A stretch of 64,000 nucleotides of DNA, taken from contig NC_030821.1 in assembly GCF_001704415.2 (NCBI RefSeq), positions 38,485,210-38,549,209 of the forward strand, given 5' to 3'. The translations under genes were made by a program, and so were the position numbers. The DNA comes from Capra hircus. Its lineage: Eukaryota > Chordata > Mammalia > Artiodactyla > Bovidae. Positions 32,574 through 42,462 of the stretch are shown here, in pieces. The notes under the pieces are model-generated. The model was not told the origin of the DNA. It worked only from the letters and a program-made list of their open reading frames with translations, and ran no database searches. Position 1 is the stretch's first letter. Each line of letters starts with the position of its first letter.

Positions 32574-33890
32574 TGGGACCCAATTAAACCTAAAAAGCTT
32601 TTGCATAGCAAAGGAAACCATAAACAGGAGGAAAATAAAATCCTCAGAAAGGGAGAAAATACGTGCAACTGAAGCAACTGACAAGGAATTAATCTCCAAA
32701 ATATGCAAACAGCTCATGTAGCTTAAGATCAAAAACAAACAACCCAATCAAAAAATGGGCAGAAGACCTAAATAGACACTTCTCCAAAGCAGACACATAC
32801 AGATGGCCAACAAACGCATGAAAAGATGCTCAACATCCCTAATTATTAGAGAAATGCAAATCAAAACTACAATGAGGTATCGCCTCACACCAGTCACAAT
32901 GGTCATCATCAGAAAATCTGCGAACAATGAATGCTGGGGAGAGTGTGGAGAAAAGGGAACTCTCTTACACAGTTGGTGGGAATGTAAATTGATACAGCCG
33001 CTACGAAGAACAGCATGGATGTTCCTTGAAAAGCTAAAAATAGAATTACCATATGACCCAGCAATCTCATTCCTGGGCATATACCCAGAGAAAACCATAA
33101 TTCAAAAAGATACATGCACCCCAATGTTCACTGCAACACTGTTTACAATAACCAGGACATGAAAGCAATCTCCATCAACAGAGGAATAGATACAGACAAC
33201 ATGGTACATAGAAACAATGGAGTATTACTCAGCCACTAAAAGGAACAAAATTGTGCCATTTGAAGAGATGTGGATGGACCTAGAGACTGTCATACAGAGT
33301 GAAGTAAGTCAGAGGGAAAAACAAATGCTGTATTAATATAAAATCGCTTATATGTGGAATCTAAAAGAATGGTACAGATGAACTTATTTGTAAAGCAGAA
33401 ATAAAGACACAGATGACAAATGTATGGATATTAAGGGGGGAAGTGGGGAGTAGGATGAATTGTGAGATTGGAATTGGCATATATACACTACATATATAAA
33501 ATAGATAACTAATGAGAATTTACTGTATATCACAGGGAGCTCTACTCAGTGCTCAGGGTGACCTAAATGGGAAGGAAAATCCAAAAAAGAGGATGTATGT
33601 ATAGGCATAGCTGATTTACTTTGCTGTACAGTAGAAACTAATACAACATTGTAAAGCACCTGTTGTTGTTTAGTCGCCCAGTCGTGTCCAATTTTTTGCG
33701 ACCCCGTAGATTGCAGCCCGCCAGGCCTCTCTGTCCCTCATCATCTCCCAAAGTTTGCCCAAGTTCATGTCCATTGCATCAGTGATGCTATCCAGCCATC
33801 TTATCCTCTAATGCCCTCCTCTCCTTCTGCCCTCAATCTTTCCCAGCATCAAGGACTAAAGCAACTATACTCCAATAAAAATTAATTTAA
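32574..33890 (+). mobile_element. Ruminant L1 LINE, 5'-truncated, with 18-bp TSD
   Basis: Sense L1 3' portion: ORF2 tail (frame 32803-33162 with KSANNECWGECGEKGTLLHSW and PYDPAISFLG), then the 3'UTR to CTCCAATAAAAATTAATTTAA. The TSD ATAAAAGACAACAGACAC (32556-32573) recurs at 33891-33908 with one mismatch. It is itself split near its 3' end by BovB (33659-33865). Confidence 0.93.
33659..33865 (-). mobile_element. BovB 3' end in the younger L1, antisense
   Basis: Begins with a TGTTGTTGTTTAGTCGCCCAG tail-type end and extends to CTTTCCCAGCATCAAGG. L1 3' sequence resumes as CTAAAGCAACTATACTCC. A short duplication TAAAGCA is present on both sides. Confidence 0.9.
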
Positions 33891-34329
33891 ATAAAAGACA
33901 CCAGACACAAGAGAGTACATACAGCAACAATTCCATTTATGTAAAATTCTAGAAAAAGCAAATATGATCTATAGTGATCTGCATGATTTATTTATCTTCT
34001 CTACTGGATCTTTTCTGTTAGGATAAAACATGTTCTTTCTCTCACTTCCATCCCTGTCATTAAAAAGCACATCAGTGGTTGCCTGGAGCCAGGATTGGAG
34101 AGAGAAATTTACTGCAAAAAAAAAAAAAAAGAGCGGGGGCAAAAGGAAATCTTTTAACATGATGGAAATGCTCTATATCTTGATTGTGGTAGTAGTTATA
34201 GGTGTATAAATCGGTCAGACTCATCAAAATGTACACGTCAAATAAGAAGTGCTTTGAACTGTATCGTATACATATGATGTAAATGGTCGGGGGAAAATAA
34301 CTGAGGAAGGATAGGGAATGCATGGGAAG

Positions 34330-35390
34330 GTGGTGTCAGGGTAGTTTTTAAGCAGGGAAAAGCAGGGAGACTAATTAGGAGGTTATTGCAAAAATCTAGC
34401 AGAGAGATGATGGTGAGAGTTAGACCATGATGGCAATAATGAAGGTGGTCAGACGTGGTCAGATCTGGGTTGATCTTGAAGGTAAAGCCAAGAGGATTTG
34501 CTCATGACTTGGAGTTGAAGCATGAGTAAAAGAGGAAACTGAGGATGAGTCCTAAACCTTAAGCTTATGCAACTCTCAGCACTGAAATGGGGGGAAATTT
34601 CAGAGAGAGGTTTGCAGGGAAAGACCAGGAATTCATTTGGAGTTCATGCTAAGTTTGAGATGCATCTGAAACACCCAAGTGGAGATAAGTCTAGAGGTCA
34701 GGGAGAATTCGAGACTGAAAATACAGCTTTGGAAGTCATTAGCATGGAAAGAGTGTTTAAAGCACAAAACTGGATGAACTCATTAAGAAAGCAGAGAGAA
34801 AACAGTTCAAAGGACTGAGTATACATCACTTCAATGTCAAGAAGCCAAACAGATGAAGAGGAATCAGCATAGAGACAGAGAAAGAGGGACCAGTGAGCTA
34901 GGAGTAAACCCAGGAGGCGCATTTTCCTAGAAGTCCTGAAGGATAAGGAAGTGTTTTTAAAGAGGGCATGAGCAGCTGTGCTAAATGCTGCTGATGGATC
35001 AAGTAAGTTGAGGACTGAGAACTGACTATTGGTTTTAGCAATGTGATGACCAATGGTACCTTGATAATGGCAGGTTTTGATGGAAAAGAGCAAAAACCTC
35101 ACTGGAGAGGGATAAACTGAGAACATGAGGAAAGAAATTAGAGACAGCAATAGAGAAAACTTTTAAAAGGACTTTTGTTAGAGAGGGAGAAGTGAAATGG
35201 CACAGGAGCCATTGGAGGAAAGGGAAGATAAAGAAAGGATTGGAGACACATAGAAGAAATAGCTGCATTGATACTGATGGGTATGGTCCAGTAGAAAGGA
35301 CAAAGTGATGATGTGGGGAAGAGAAAAGATAACGACGTCCTTGAGTAGGCGAGAGGGGATGGGAGTGAGTGACATGAGACCGTAATCTGA
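34330..35390 (-). mobile_element. L2 LINE, antisense, RT region
   Basis: Antisense L2. The TTAGCATG region near 34740 is the diverged reverse complement of the RT YADD box. TGCTAAATGCTGCTGATGGATC (about 34978-35000) is the reverse complement of the L2 block ending in the catalytic-type FDTVD. All coding capacity is lost. It is one of four L2 tracts in the window. Confidence 0.75.
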
Positions 35391-36274
35391 GCAACATTAA
35401 GATAGGAAAGGACCCTTGATTGTGTTGTTAGTCTCTTGGTGCTCCCAGCACTCTCTGTCTTCCAGATGTGGACCGCTTGTAGATAAAGGAAAACCTCCCC
35501 TTGCCCAGCTGAATGTCTGTGGACCACATTTGCTCTGACCTCTATCCTCACTGGGACCCTGGCTCCCCCCGCCACAAACCCTATTGTCAAGTTTCTGAAT
35601 GTTGCAAACACTCTTCTCCAATTAATGGGATGTGACTTCTCCTTAAAAATAGCAAATACATTTCTTTTCTGCCTAATTTTGACATTTGCACATTTGATGG
35701 ATGTTGAATTACTCTCCCAAATAGTTTTTGGCAGGATGAAACCAAGGGAGCTTATTTTAGCGCTCTCTCTTATTTTTCCTGTGGCATTTTCACTTATGCC
35801 AACCCAGCCAAGGAATGAGGCATGGTGCTGAGTGGTTGCTGTGGAACTAGTAGGCTGCGTTCCTGATGCAGGAGGTAGGTCAGGGAGCAGTCCTGTGTAG
35901 TCCACAAAAACCACTAAGTTAAAAAAAATATTTTGTAAACAAAGCCACTAAAAAAAACAATAATGGTTACATAAAGGCTCTAACCAGCCAGTTATATAAT
36001 CTAAGATGGAGTAAAAGAATTTTGAGCAAAAAAGTCCAAGGTATATATTATTACAGGATAAAGTCCTAACGCCTATGCCTAATCAGTTTAACCACTGTAG
36101 TGACACGCTGACTGCCAAAAGCATAAATATTTTGAAAGTCTTTGCCATTTTTATTATTCTAAGAGTGTGTTTCTAGTTTCCACGTGATAGAATTGGAGCA
36201 CATACTGCTATAATTACTTTCCTATCTCTGGTTACTCCGCACGAGAAAGCTGTTATGTGAATTCATTCAAAAAC
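35391..36274. other. Unassigned sequence containing a long chance-like frame
   Basis: No recognised repeat. A 258-codon minus-strand frame (35138-35914) starts at Met 35914 in this stretch and its last third reads antisense L2. No domain, signal peptide or known family is visible. See findings. Confidence 0.4.
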
Positions 36275-36740
36275 TTCTTAATGATAGCCTTCTATGTGTT
36301 AGGCACTGTGCTAGCCAGTGGGGATTTTAAAATGGTGAAGGCATGCTCCCTGATTTTGAGGGTGTCGCTCTCTAGCTGGGGAGACAAAGAAGAGAACTGT
36401 AATACAATGTAGTAAATGGAACACATTTGAAAGTGACTGATAGGTTATTGCAAGAGTACAAAAGGGGAGCCTCAACCCATCTGGGGAGCTGTGGAAACTG
36501 AGGGGCTTCTAGAAATTTCTTAGATTATGGAAACATCAGAAACCAAGCAGAAGACAAGGGAGCTGTTCAACCCCGCTGCTCCCTAGGTTAAGATACTGGG
36601 CTAGGAGAGACTTAGTAGGTAATGCTGACAGCTGCCAACCTCGAATGTCGCATAAAGATGTCACCTAGGTAACAAGCACTTATGAAGGCTTCAGCAGGAG
36701 AGTGACATGGTCCAACCTTTAATTCAGATGGATTTCTGAT
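36275..36740 (-). mobile_element. L2 LINE 3' part, antisense
   Basis: TTCTATGTGTTAGGCACTGTGC, then the reverse complement of the L2 3'UTR, and near 36700 GGAGAGTGACATGGTCC. It covers the 3' half of the L2 model, while 34330-35390 covers the RT half. The genomic order is the reverse of one intact copy, so these are separate fragments. Confidence 0.7.
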
Positions 36741-36929
36741 GAAGGGATTTTTCAGGGGTTCTCCCAGAAGCAGACCCTGAACCAAGGGTTTGCATTCAAG
36801 TGATTTTTTTTTTTGAAGGAAATGATTCCAGAAGAAGCCAATAAGGAAGTAGGAGAAACAGGATAGGGGAAGCTAAGAAGTCAAACAGAGGAACAGTTTC
36901 AAGTTGAGTCCTAGATTCAGCCTGAAAAG
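36741..36929. other. Unassigned short stretch
   Basis: Contains a 10-T run. Possibly old repeat-derived. No gene. Confidence 0.3.
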
Positions 36930-37052
36930 TACACCTTAGTTCATAGCAGCCCTATTTACAATAACTGAGACATGGAAGCAACCTAAATATTCATAACAGA
37001 TGTTTAGACAAAGAAGAGGTACAATACATATATACTATAAAATATTACTCAG

Positions 37053-37095
<43 letters not shown>
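37053..37095 (+). repeat. (CA)n microsatellite, about 21 units
   Basis: Uninterrupted CA dinucleotides inside L1. Likely length-variable between individuals. Confidence 0.97.
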
Positions 37096-37097
<2 letters not shown>

Positions 37098-37379
37098 GAA
37101 TGAAATAATGCCATTTGCATGGATGGACCTAGAGATTATCATATTAAGTAAAGTAAGCCATACAAAGACAGAAGTAGATTCTCAAACATAGTAAGCAAAC
37201 ATGGTTATCAAAGGGGAATGGGGCTTGATGGGAAGGATGAAATAGGAGTTTGGGAATAACATATGCACACTACTATATATAAATAGAGAATGAACAAGGA
37301 CCTACTGTGTAGCACAGGGAACTCTACTCAATATTTCATAATAACCTATAAAAGGGAAAAGAATTTGGAAAAGTGTGTG

Positions 37380-37594
37380 TGTGTGTGTGTGTGCTTAATT
37401 GATCGAGTCGTGTCTGACTCTGCGATGCTATGGACTGTAACCTGCCAGGCAGCTCTGTGCATGGGATTCTCCAGGCAAGAATACCGGAAAGGGTTACCAT
37501 TTCCTCCTCCAAGGGATCTTCCCAACCCAGGGATTGAACTCGAGTCTCCTGCATTGCAGGTGGATTCTTTACCCACTGAGCTATCAGAGAAGCC
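37380..37594 (-). mobile_element. Bov-tA SINE, antisense
   Basis: (TG)n tail at the left, antisense body, and head ending CTATCAGAGAAGCCC at the right. The TG run (37373-37392) may belong to its tail. Confidence 0.92.
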
Positions 37595-37677
37595 CACGGA
37601 CAGAGGAGCCTGGTGGGCTACTGTCCACAGGGTGGCAAAAGGGTCATACATGACTTATCAGCTAAACAATAGCAATA
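37595..37677 (+). mobile_element. Bov-tA SINE 3' half, sense
   Basis: GGACAGAGGAGCCTGGTGGGC to ATGACTTATCAGC, directly abutting the antisense copy head-on. The two form a local inverted repeat. Confidence 0.88.
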
Positions 37678-37752
37678 ACTGAATCACTGTGCTCTACACC
37701 TGAAACTAATAGAACATTATAAATCAACTGTACGTCAGCGAAAAAGAACAAT

Positions 37753-38067
37753 CACACCTCAGGATCTGCCCCACCTTTAGGAAAGTAGCAGTGTCTTATC
37801 CTCCCACACAGGTTAGTTGTCCTCCTGTGGCCACTCTGGGGGAAATCAAGACTCTTGGGCAGTTCCTGTTTTCCCTGTGGGCTAGGCAGCACCATTGCCA
37901 AAGGACAGCCCTCTTTCCATCACAGTCCCAGAAAAGCATGCGCAGTTCGGGGGCAGACGAACAGAGGCGGTGAGAGCAATTCGAGCAGGACACCAACAGT
38001 GTCCACAGGCGATGAAACTGGAGGACACTGGGACTTCTTGTTTCCTTTTACTCTTTTTTTCATGAGT
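37753..38067. other. Unassigned, moderately GC-rich stretch
   Basis: Overlapping short frames on both strands (37796-38100) but no recognised product. Confidence 0.35.
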
Positions 38068-38305
38068 CATTTTTATTTTATATTGGCATATAGTTGCCAA
38101 TATATATTGACATGTACTGACAATGTTGTGTTCATCTCAAGGGTACAGCAAAGTGATTCACATACACATTTATCTATTCTTTCCCAGATTCTTTTCCCAT
38201 CTAGGTTACTACAGGATACAGAGTGTATGTTGAGTATAGTTCTCTGTGCTATTCACTAGGGCTTTGTCAATTACTTGTTTTATGTATGGTAATGCGTACA
38301 TCTGT
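38068..38305 (-). mobile_element. L1 3' end, antisense
   Basis: ATGTTGTGTTCATCTCAAGGGTACAGCAAAG, then CTATTCTTTCCCAGATTC. It ends at TATGTATGGTAATGCGTAC, the L1 3'UTR position where the sense fragment at 38635-39148 stops. Confidence 0.85.
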
Positions 38306-38350
38306 GGGTGCGTGCTCAGCCTCAATTGTGTCCGACTCTTTGCGACTCCC
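38306..38350 (-). mobile_element. Bov-tA fragment, antisense
   Basis: CGTGCTCAGCCTCAATTGTGTCCGACTCTTTGCGACTCCC, the tail end only. Confidence 0.75.
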
Positions 38351-38414
38351 ACTTTTGTAGATACTCTTTTACTTGGAAACATCGCTTGTTAGAAAAGTTT
38401 GACTCCATTTTGAA

Positions 38415-38461
38415 AGAATCAGCATTCTTTTTTTTTTTTTTTTTTTAGAATCAGCATTCTT
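38415..38461 (-). repeat. Orphan poly(A) insertion with 15-bp TSD
   Basis: The direct repeat AGAATCAGCATTCTT at 38415-38429 and 38447-38461 is perfect and brackets exactly 17 T. No other inserted sequence is present. Read on the minus strand it is a bare A17 insert with TSDs. See findings. Confidence 0.9.
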
Positions 38462-38634
38462 GATCTCCAGTTAATATGTGTTCTGGTTATCCTCCCCTCA
38501 TCGCTGATTATCACCTTGTCTTTTATCCCTTTAGTTAGTCCAAGGACAGAAATGATGTCATCACTCACTCAGAAGTGAAATGGCAGTGATTTAGCAGTGG
38601 GGTAGGGGTTAGAGCTATCTATTGACTGTATTGC

Positions 38635-39148
38635 TGATTGTGAATTGGTACAGTCACTACGGAGAATAGTATGGAGATTCCTTAAGGAACTAAAAATTGA
38701 GCTACCATTTGATCTAGCAATCCTGCTCCTGGGCATATATTTGGAAAAACCCATATTTCAAAAATATACATGTACCCCAGTGTTCATTGCAGCGCCATTT
38801 ACAATAGCCAAGACATGGAAGCAGCCTAAATGTTCATCAACAGATGAATAGAAAGAAGATGTGGTACATAAATACAATGGAATATTAGTCAACCATTAAA
38901 AAAATGTAATAATGCCATTTGGAGCAACATGGATGAACCTAGAGATTATCATACTAAGCGAAGTCAGACAGAGAAAGACAAATACATGTTAGCACTTATA
39001 TGTGAAATATAAGAAAAAGATACATATTTACAAAACAGAAACAAATTCACAGACCTAGAAAACAAACTTATAGTTACCAAAGGGGAAAGGCGGAGGGGGG
39101 AGGGATAAACTAGGTGTTTGGGATTAGTATATATACACTACTATACAT
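38635..39148 (+). mobile_element. L1 LINE ORF2 tail/3'UTR, sense
   Basis: TTGGTACAGTCACTACGGAG, GCAATCCTGCTCCTGGGCATATA, CATGGATGAACCTAGAG, ending TATATACACTACTATACATA. Frame 38645-38851 carries the ORF2 C-terminal remnant. The terminal 3'UTR is absent. Confidence 0.9.
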
Positions 39149-39149
39149 A

Positions 39150-39360
39150 AGGGATGGAGTAGGGAATGGCAACACACTCCAGTATTCTTGCCTAGAGAAT
39201 CCCTACGGACAGAGGAACCTGGCAAGCTATAATCCATGGGGTCGCGAAGAGTCGGACATGACTGAACGATTAACACACACACACACACACACACGTAAGG
39301 GAAGCCAGGTGGCTCAGTGATAAAGAATCTACCTGCTAATGCAGGGGATACTTACCTGAC
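39150..39360 (+). mobile_element. Two Bov-tA pieces with a CA tract between
   Basis: 39150-39272 is a Bov-tA body (GGGAATGGCAACACACTCC to ACATGACTGAACG). A (CA)n run of about 11 units follows at 39273-39294, then a second Bov-tA head (AAGCCAGGTGGCTCAGTG to AATGCAGGGG) at 39298-39360. The head lies downstream of the body, the reverse of an intact copy, so these are two truncated copies. Confidence 0.85.
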
Positions 39361-40137
39361 TTGAGATAGGAAGTTAGGAGGGTATTGCTATAGCTGGGTG
39401 AGGAAGGAGGAGAGTTTGCACGAAGAATGAAGAGGAGCCAAAGGATTCAGGAAACATATAGCACCTTAAAGAGGCAGAAGAGTTTAAACATTAGCCAAGA
39501 GTCAAGGCAGGTCCTCTGGAGTTCAGCCTGGCTGTGACGATGGGTAGAAAGATCATGAAACAGATGAAATACATTTCATCTGAAAAAGAGATGAAATGAA
39601 ACTGAAAAATACAAGAAAAAGGATGAGTATGGGGTGAGGAAAGAATGATGATCTCACAGCATCTTATTCTTGTACATTTTGCTATTTTCATAATGAGACC
39701 CAACCATCTATAACCACATAGTCTGCTGTCTTTATTAATGTGACATTACTATTCACTGTCTGCATTAGTAGAACATGACTATTCCAAGAAAAACTCTTGC
39801 CCGTGAAAATGAAGTTCCAAATAGCATTATGTGAACTGCAAACTACTCAGCCAGCCTTCAGTGGAGTAAATCACCCCTTTTGGGGTAGATGCTTACAGTT
39901 TCTTTTGAAGGGGTGTTAGGCTGTTATCCTGTCTGTTTGGCCCTGGTGTTTGTGATATGTGTGTGATGAGATTATGCAGTGACGTTGAAGGTTGTTTTTT
40001 TAAACTATGTTAGGGTTTTGAAGTAATCTCTGACTTTCAGGGGCCTAAGAATATTAACTTATCTCCTTAGTTTTATTGTAACCAGGATTTCAGAAGTGAC
40101 AAGATGCTTGGCTGACATGGTCAGAATAGAGCTGCAT
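39361..40137. other. Unassigned sequence
   Basis: No recognised gene or repeat. Confidence 0.42.
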
Positions 40138-40266
40138 TTTCTTTCTTTCTTTTTTTGGCTATGCTGAACATCTTGTGGAATCTCAGGTCCCCAGTGAGGG
40201 ATTGAACCCAGGCCCCCTGCAGTGGAAGAACAGTGTCCTAACCACTGAACTGCCAGGGAGTTCCCA
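40138..40266 (-). mobile_element. CHR-type SINE, antisense
   Basis: TTTCTTTCTTTTTTTGGC tail at the left. Head at the right, the reverse complement of GGGAACTCCCTGGCAGTTCAG. Short internal-deleted form. Confidence 0.85.
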
Positions 40267-42253
40267 AGTCACATTTTCAATAATCAGAACTCTTAAGTGA
40301 TTCTGGACCTCATAGTACTGTTGTGTTTACATATTACAGTTTAATGGCAGTATATGGGGTATACAAATATATTAGCTTCAAAAAAAAAAAAAAACAAAGC
40401 TCACACTACTTTTGGTGGGGCTTTATTATAATATGTATCTTACAATGAGTCTGATGTTGAGAAATTAGAATATATATTTGTGTATCTTAGGTCCCTGCTT
40501 ACAATGTTGTCAAAATAAAATGAGAAGACTCTGAGTTAGTAAGATGTGTGCCATTCAGCTTTTAGGTGCTTGTGTGAAGTTGAGAAAGGTCATATGTATG
40601 TGATTTCATCCCTGAAGAACCATTTTAACGGCTTTAAAGGACTGAAAATAATATAAAAGCAAAGCTAAACTTTACTCCAGTTTCCCAATGGACAAAAACA
40701 TTTCAGTTATATAAAATGAATCAACAAGATTTGAATACAGGCACTTAAATGTCAGATAAACTAACAAAAATCCAAGCCCTCCTCCTGGTTTCTCTAAGAA
40801 AAAATTGATTACATCAGGTACTTGAAGAAATCCAGTAGGGAATAAAAATATTCCAAAAAGCAGTTCCCCCAACCCCACCCCCTAGTGCCATTCCAGAAGG
40901 TCCCTTGGGGACAGGGAAGGGGGGACTTTCATTCCCTATATCCTTCCCTTCTCTAAAGATATATACCCAAACCAACAAATCAACAAGTCAAAGCTATGCT
41001 TCTTTGGCCAACGCAGCTTTAAGATAAGCCCTCCAGTCCATTGTAGTAACTCACTGCTGTCCCTGAACCATCCTTTATAGAAATTCTGGAATCTTCGCTC
41101 TCTGAGGGACACAGTACGGAGGCCTGTGTAGGCAGCCTTGTGACACCTCATTAACAACTTGTTGTAAAGAGGCATCTCTTTGACCTTGATATTTTTCCAG
41201 AAAAGTGAATTATTTATTTCCCCCTGTATCCACATATGCTGTGCAGAAGCCACCCATTTATCTGACATGTTTTATTAAGGATACCAGATGTTCCTGCAGT
41301 AAGTTTTAGGTATTATAGCCTCTGACAACAGAGCAAAAACAGAGCTTCACATCAATGAATATAGAGAAAATTCATATGTCTCTGTGAATTAAATTTCTTT
41401 TCTGAGACCTTGGCAATCAGAGGCTGAGAATTACCCAGTTCTTCCTCCTAACATGTAAATAACATTACTTTATTCACATACCCTCGCTCCCGCCCGATCC
41501 CCCCCACCCCCGCCCCAACTCTCCCTTCACCTACTGCTCCCCAAACCCAGGAGTTACTGAAAGCTCTTAAAATTTGCACTTTTACTGTCTATATTTATCT
41601 GTTAAGTCAGGCTTTTGGACAATAGTTCACTTTGATTCTCCTGAATCAAACAGGCCAAGCTAATTAGTCATTAGCATTTATGTGCTGCTAATTACCACCA
41701 GTGAGAAGTGCCTGGGAGACGCCAACACACAGTGTTAGAGCAATTTGTTTTGTGGGTTGGAGAGGTGGTTTGATTCCATTTCCCGTTATATCCTCAGTAC
41801 AGACTAGTCCAAGTGGCGCTGGAGATTTGAAGTGGCATTTCACTTTCAGCAAAGGAGAGTCTTCCTCCCACTTGGACATTTTCATGCTAAAACAGCCCAC
41901 TTGTCAAACTCTTCTATTGTGGTGACAGATGTTACATGATACACAGCTAGGTAGTAAGCTGGCATCTGACATCTTTTAGCTACACGGGCACACATGTCAA
42001 TATGCCATAAAATGCAGACACTTTCCCATAGAAGCTGGATAAACACTTCCCTCAGAGCCTTTGCTATATCAATTTGGAACAGATGGGTTGCTGTTTTTCT
42101 GATGTATTATGACAAGCAGCAGCAACTACTAATCATAGCACTGAGAACTGTTGGTGTCTAATGCTGTTCTTTTTCTGTGTCACCCATTAAGTCACTGTTC
42201 TGCTCTTGAACAGAGTTTTAAAAACAGAAAAAGAAAAAGTAAAGGAAGAAACT
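40267..42253. other. Repeat-poor stretch, about 2 kb
   Basis: Contains a 14-A run (about 40380-40394), a C-rich patch (41483-41525) and a 110-codon minus-strand frame (40936-41268). No interspersed repeat recognised. Homeodomain-like TAATTA/ATTAG sites cluster at about 41655-41695. It could hold conserved non-coding sequence, but this cannot be judged from one genome. Confidence 0.45.
40936..41268 (-). other. Unidentified 110-codon open frame
   Basis: Starts at Met 41268, ends at a stop near 40936. Basic and aromatic-rich (segments NKLLMRCHKAAYTGLR and RFQNFYKGWFRDSSELL). It lies in repeat-free DNA and is followed on the minus strand by 3'UTR-like sequence. No poly(T) tract or TSD supports a retrocopy. 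I do not recognise it. It could be a diverged retropseudogene or chance. Confidence 0.3.
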
Positions 42254-42462
42254 GGACTTCCCTGATGGCTCAAGGGTAAAGAATCCATCTGCCAGTGCAG
42301 AAGATGTGGGTTCAATCCCTGGTCCAGGAAGATCCCCTGGAGAAGGAAATGTCAACCCACCCCATTATTCTTGCTTGGGAAATCCCATGGACAGAGGAGC
42401 CTGGCAGACTGCAGTCCATGGGGTTGCAAAAGAGTTGGACATGACTTAGCAACTGAATAACA
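42254..42462 (+). mobile_element. Bov-tA SINE
   Basis: GGACTTCCCTGATGGCTCAAGG head, GGAAGATCCCCTGGAGAAGG body, tail ACTTAGCAACTGAATAACAAC. Confidence 0.93.

Larger units (their letters stand above)
31570..34290 (+). mobile_element. Old L1 LINE (L1M-like) hosting a younger L1
   Basis: Sense old L1 from mid ORF2 (TTGGACTTCATCAAAAATTTTAAAA) through the ORF2 end to the 3'UTR (GATGGAAATGCTCTATATCTTG near 34162). It is interrupted from 32556 to 33908 by a younger L1 and its TSD. Old-L1 text resumes in register after the insertion (AAGAGAGTACATACAGCAAC). The ORF is destroyed. Confidence 0.88.
36930..37752 (+). mobile_element. L1 LINE 3' portion, sense, split by SINEs
   Basis: Sense L1 ORF2 tail and 3'UTR at 36930-37379 (TTCATAGCAGCCCTATTTACAATAAC, GCATGGATGGACCTAGAG, CAGGGAACTCTACTCAATATTTC), continuing after two SINE pieces at 37677-37752 (ACACCTGAAACTAATAGAACATTATAAATC). 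A CA microsatellite replaces part of the ORF2 tail at 37053-37095. Confidence 0.88.

Noticed and set aside
41483..41525. C-rich patch as a CpG island or promoter
   Set aside because: Only about 45 bp, mostly CCC runs with few CpG, surrounded by AT-rich DNA.
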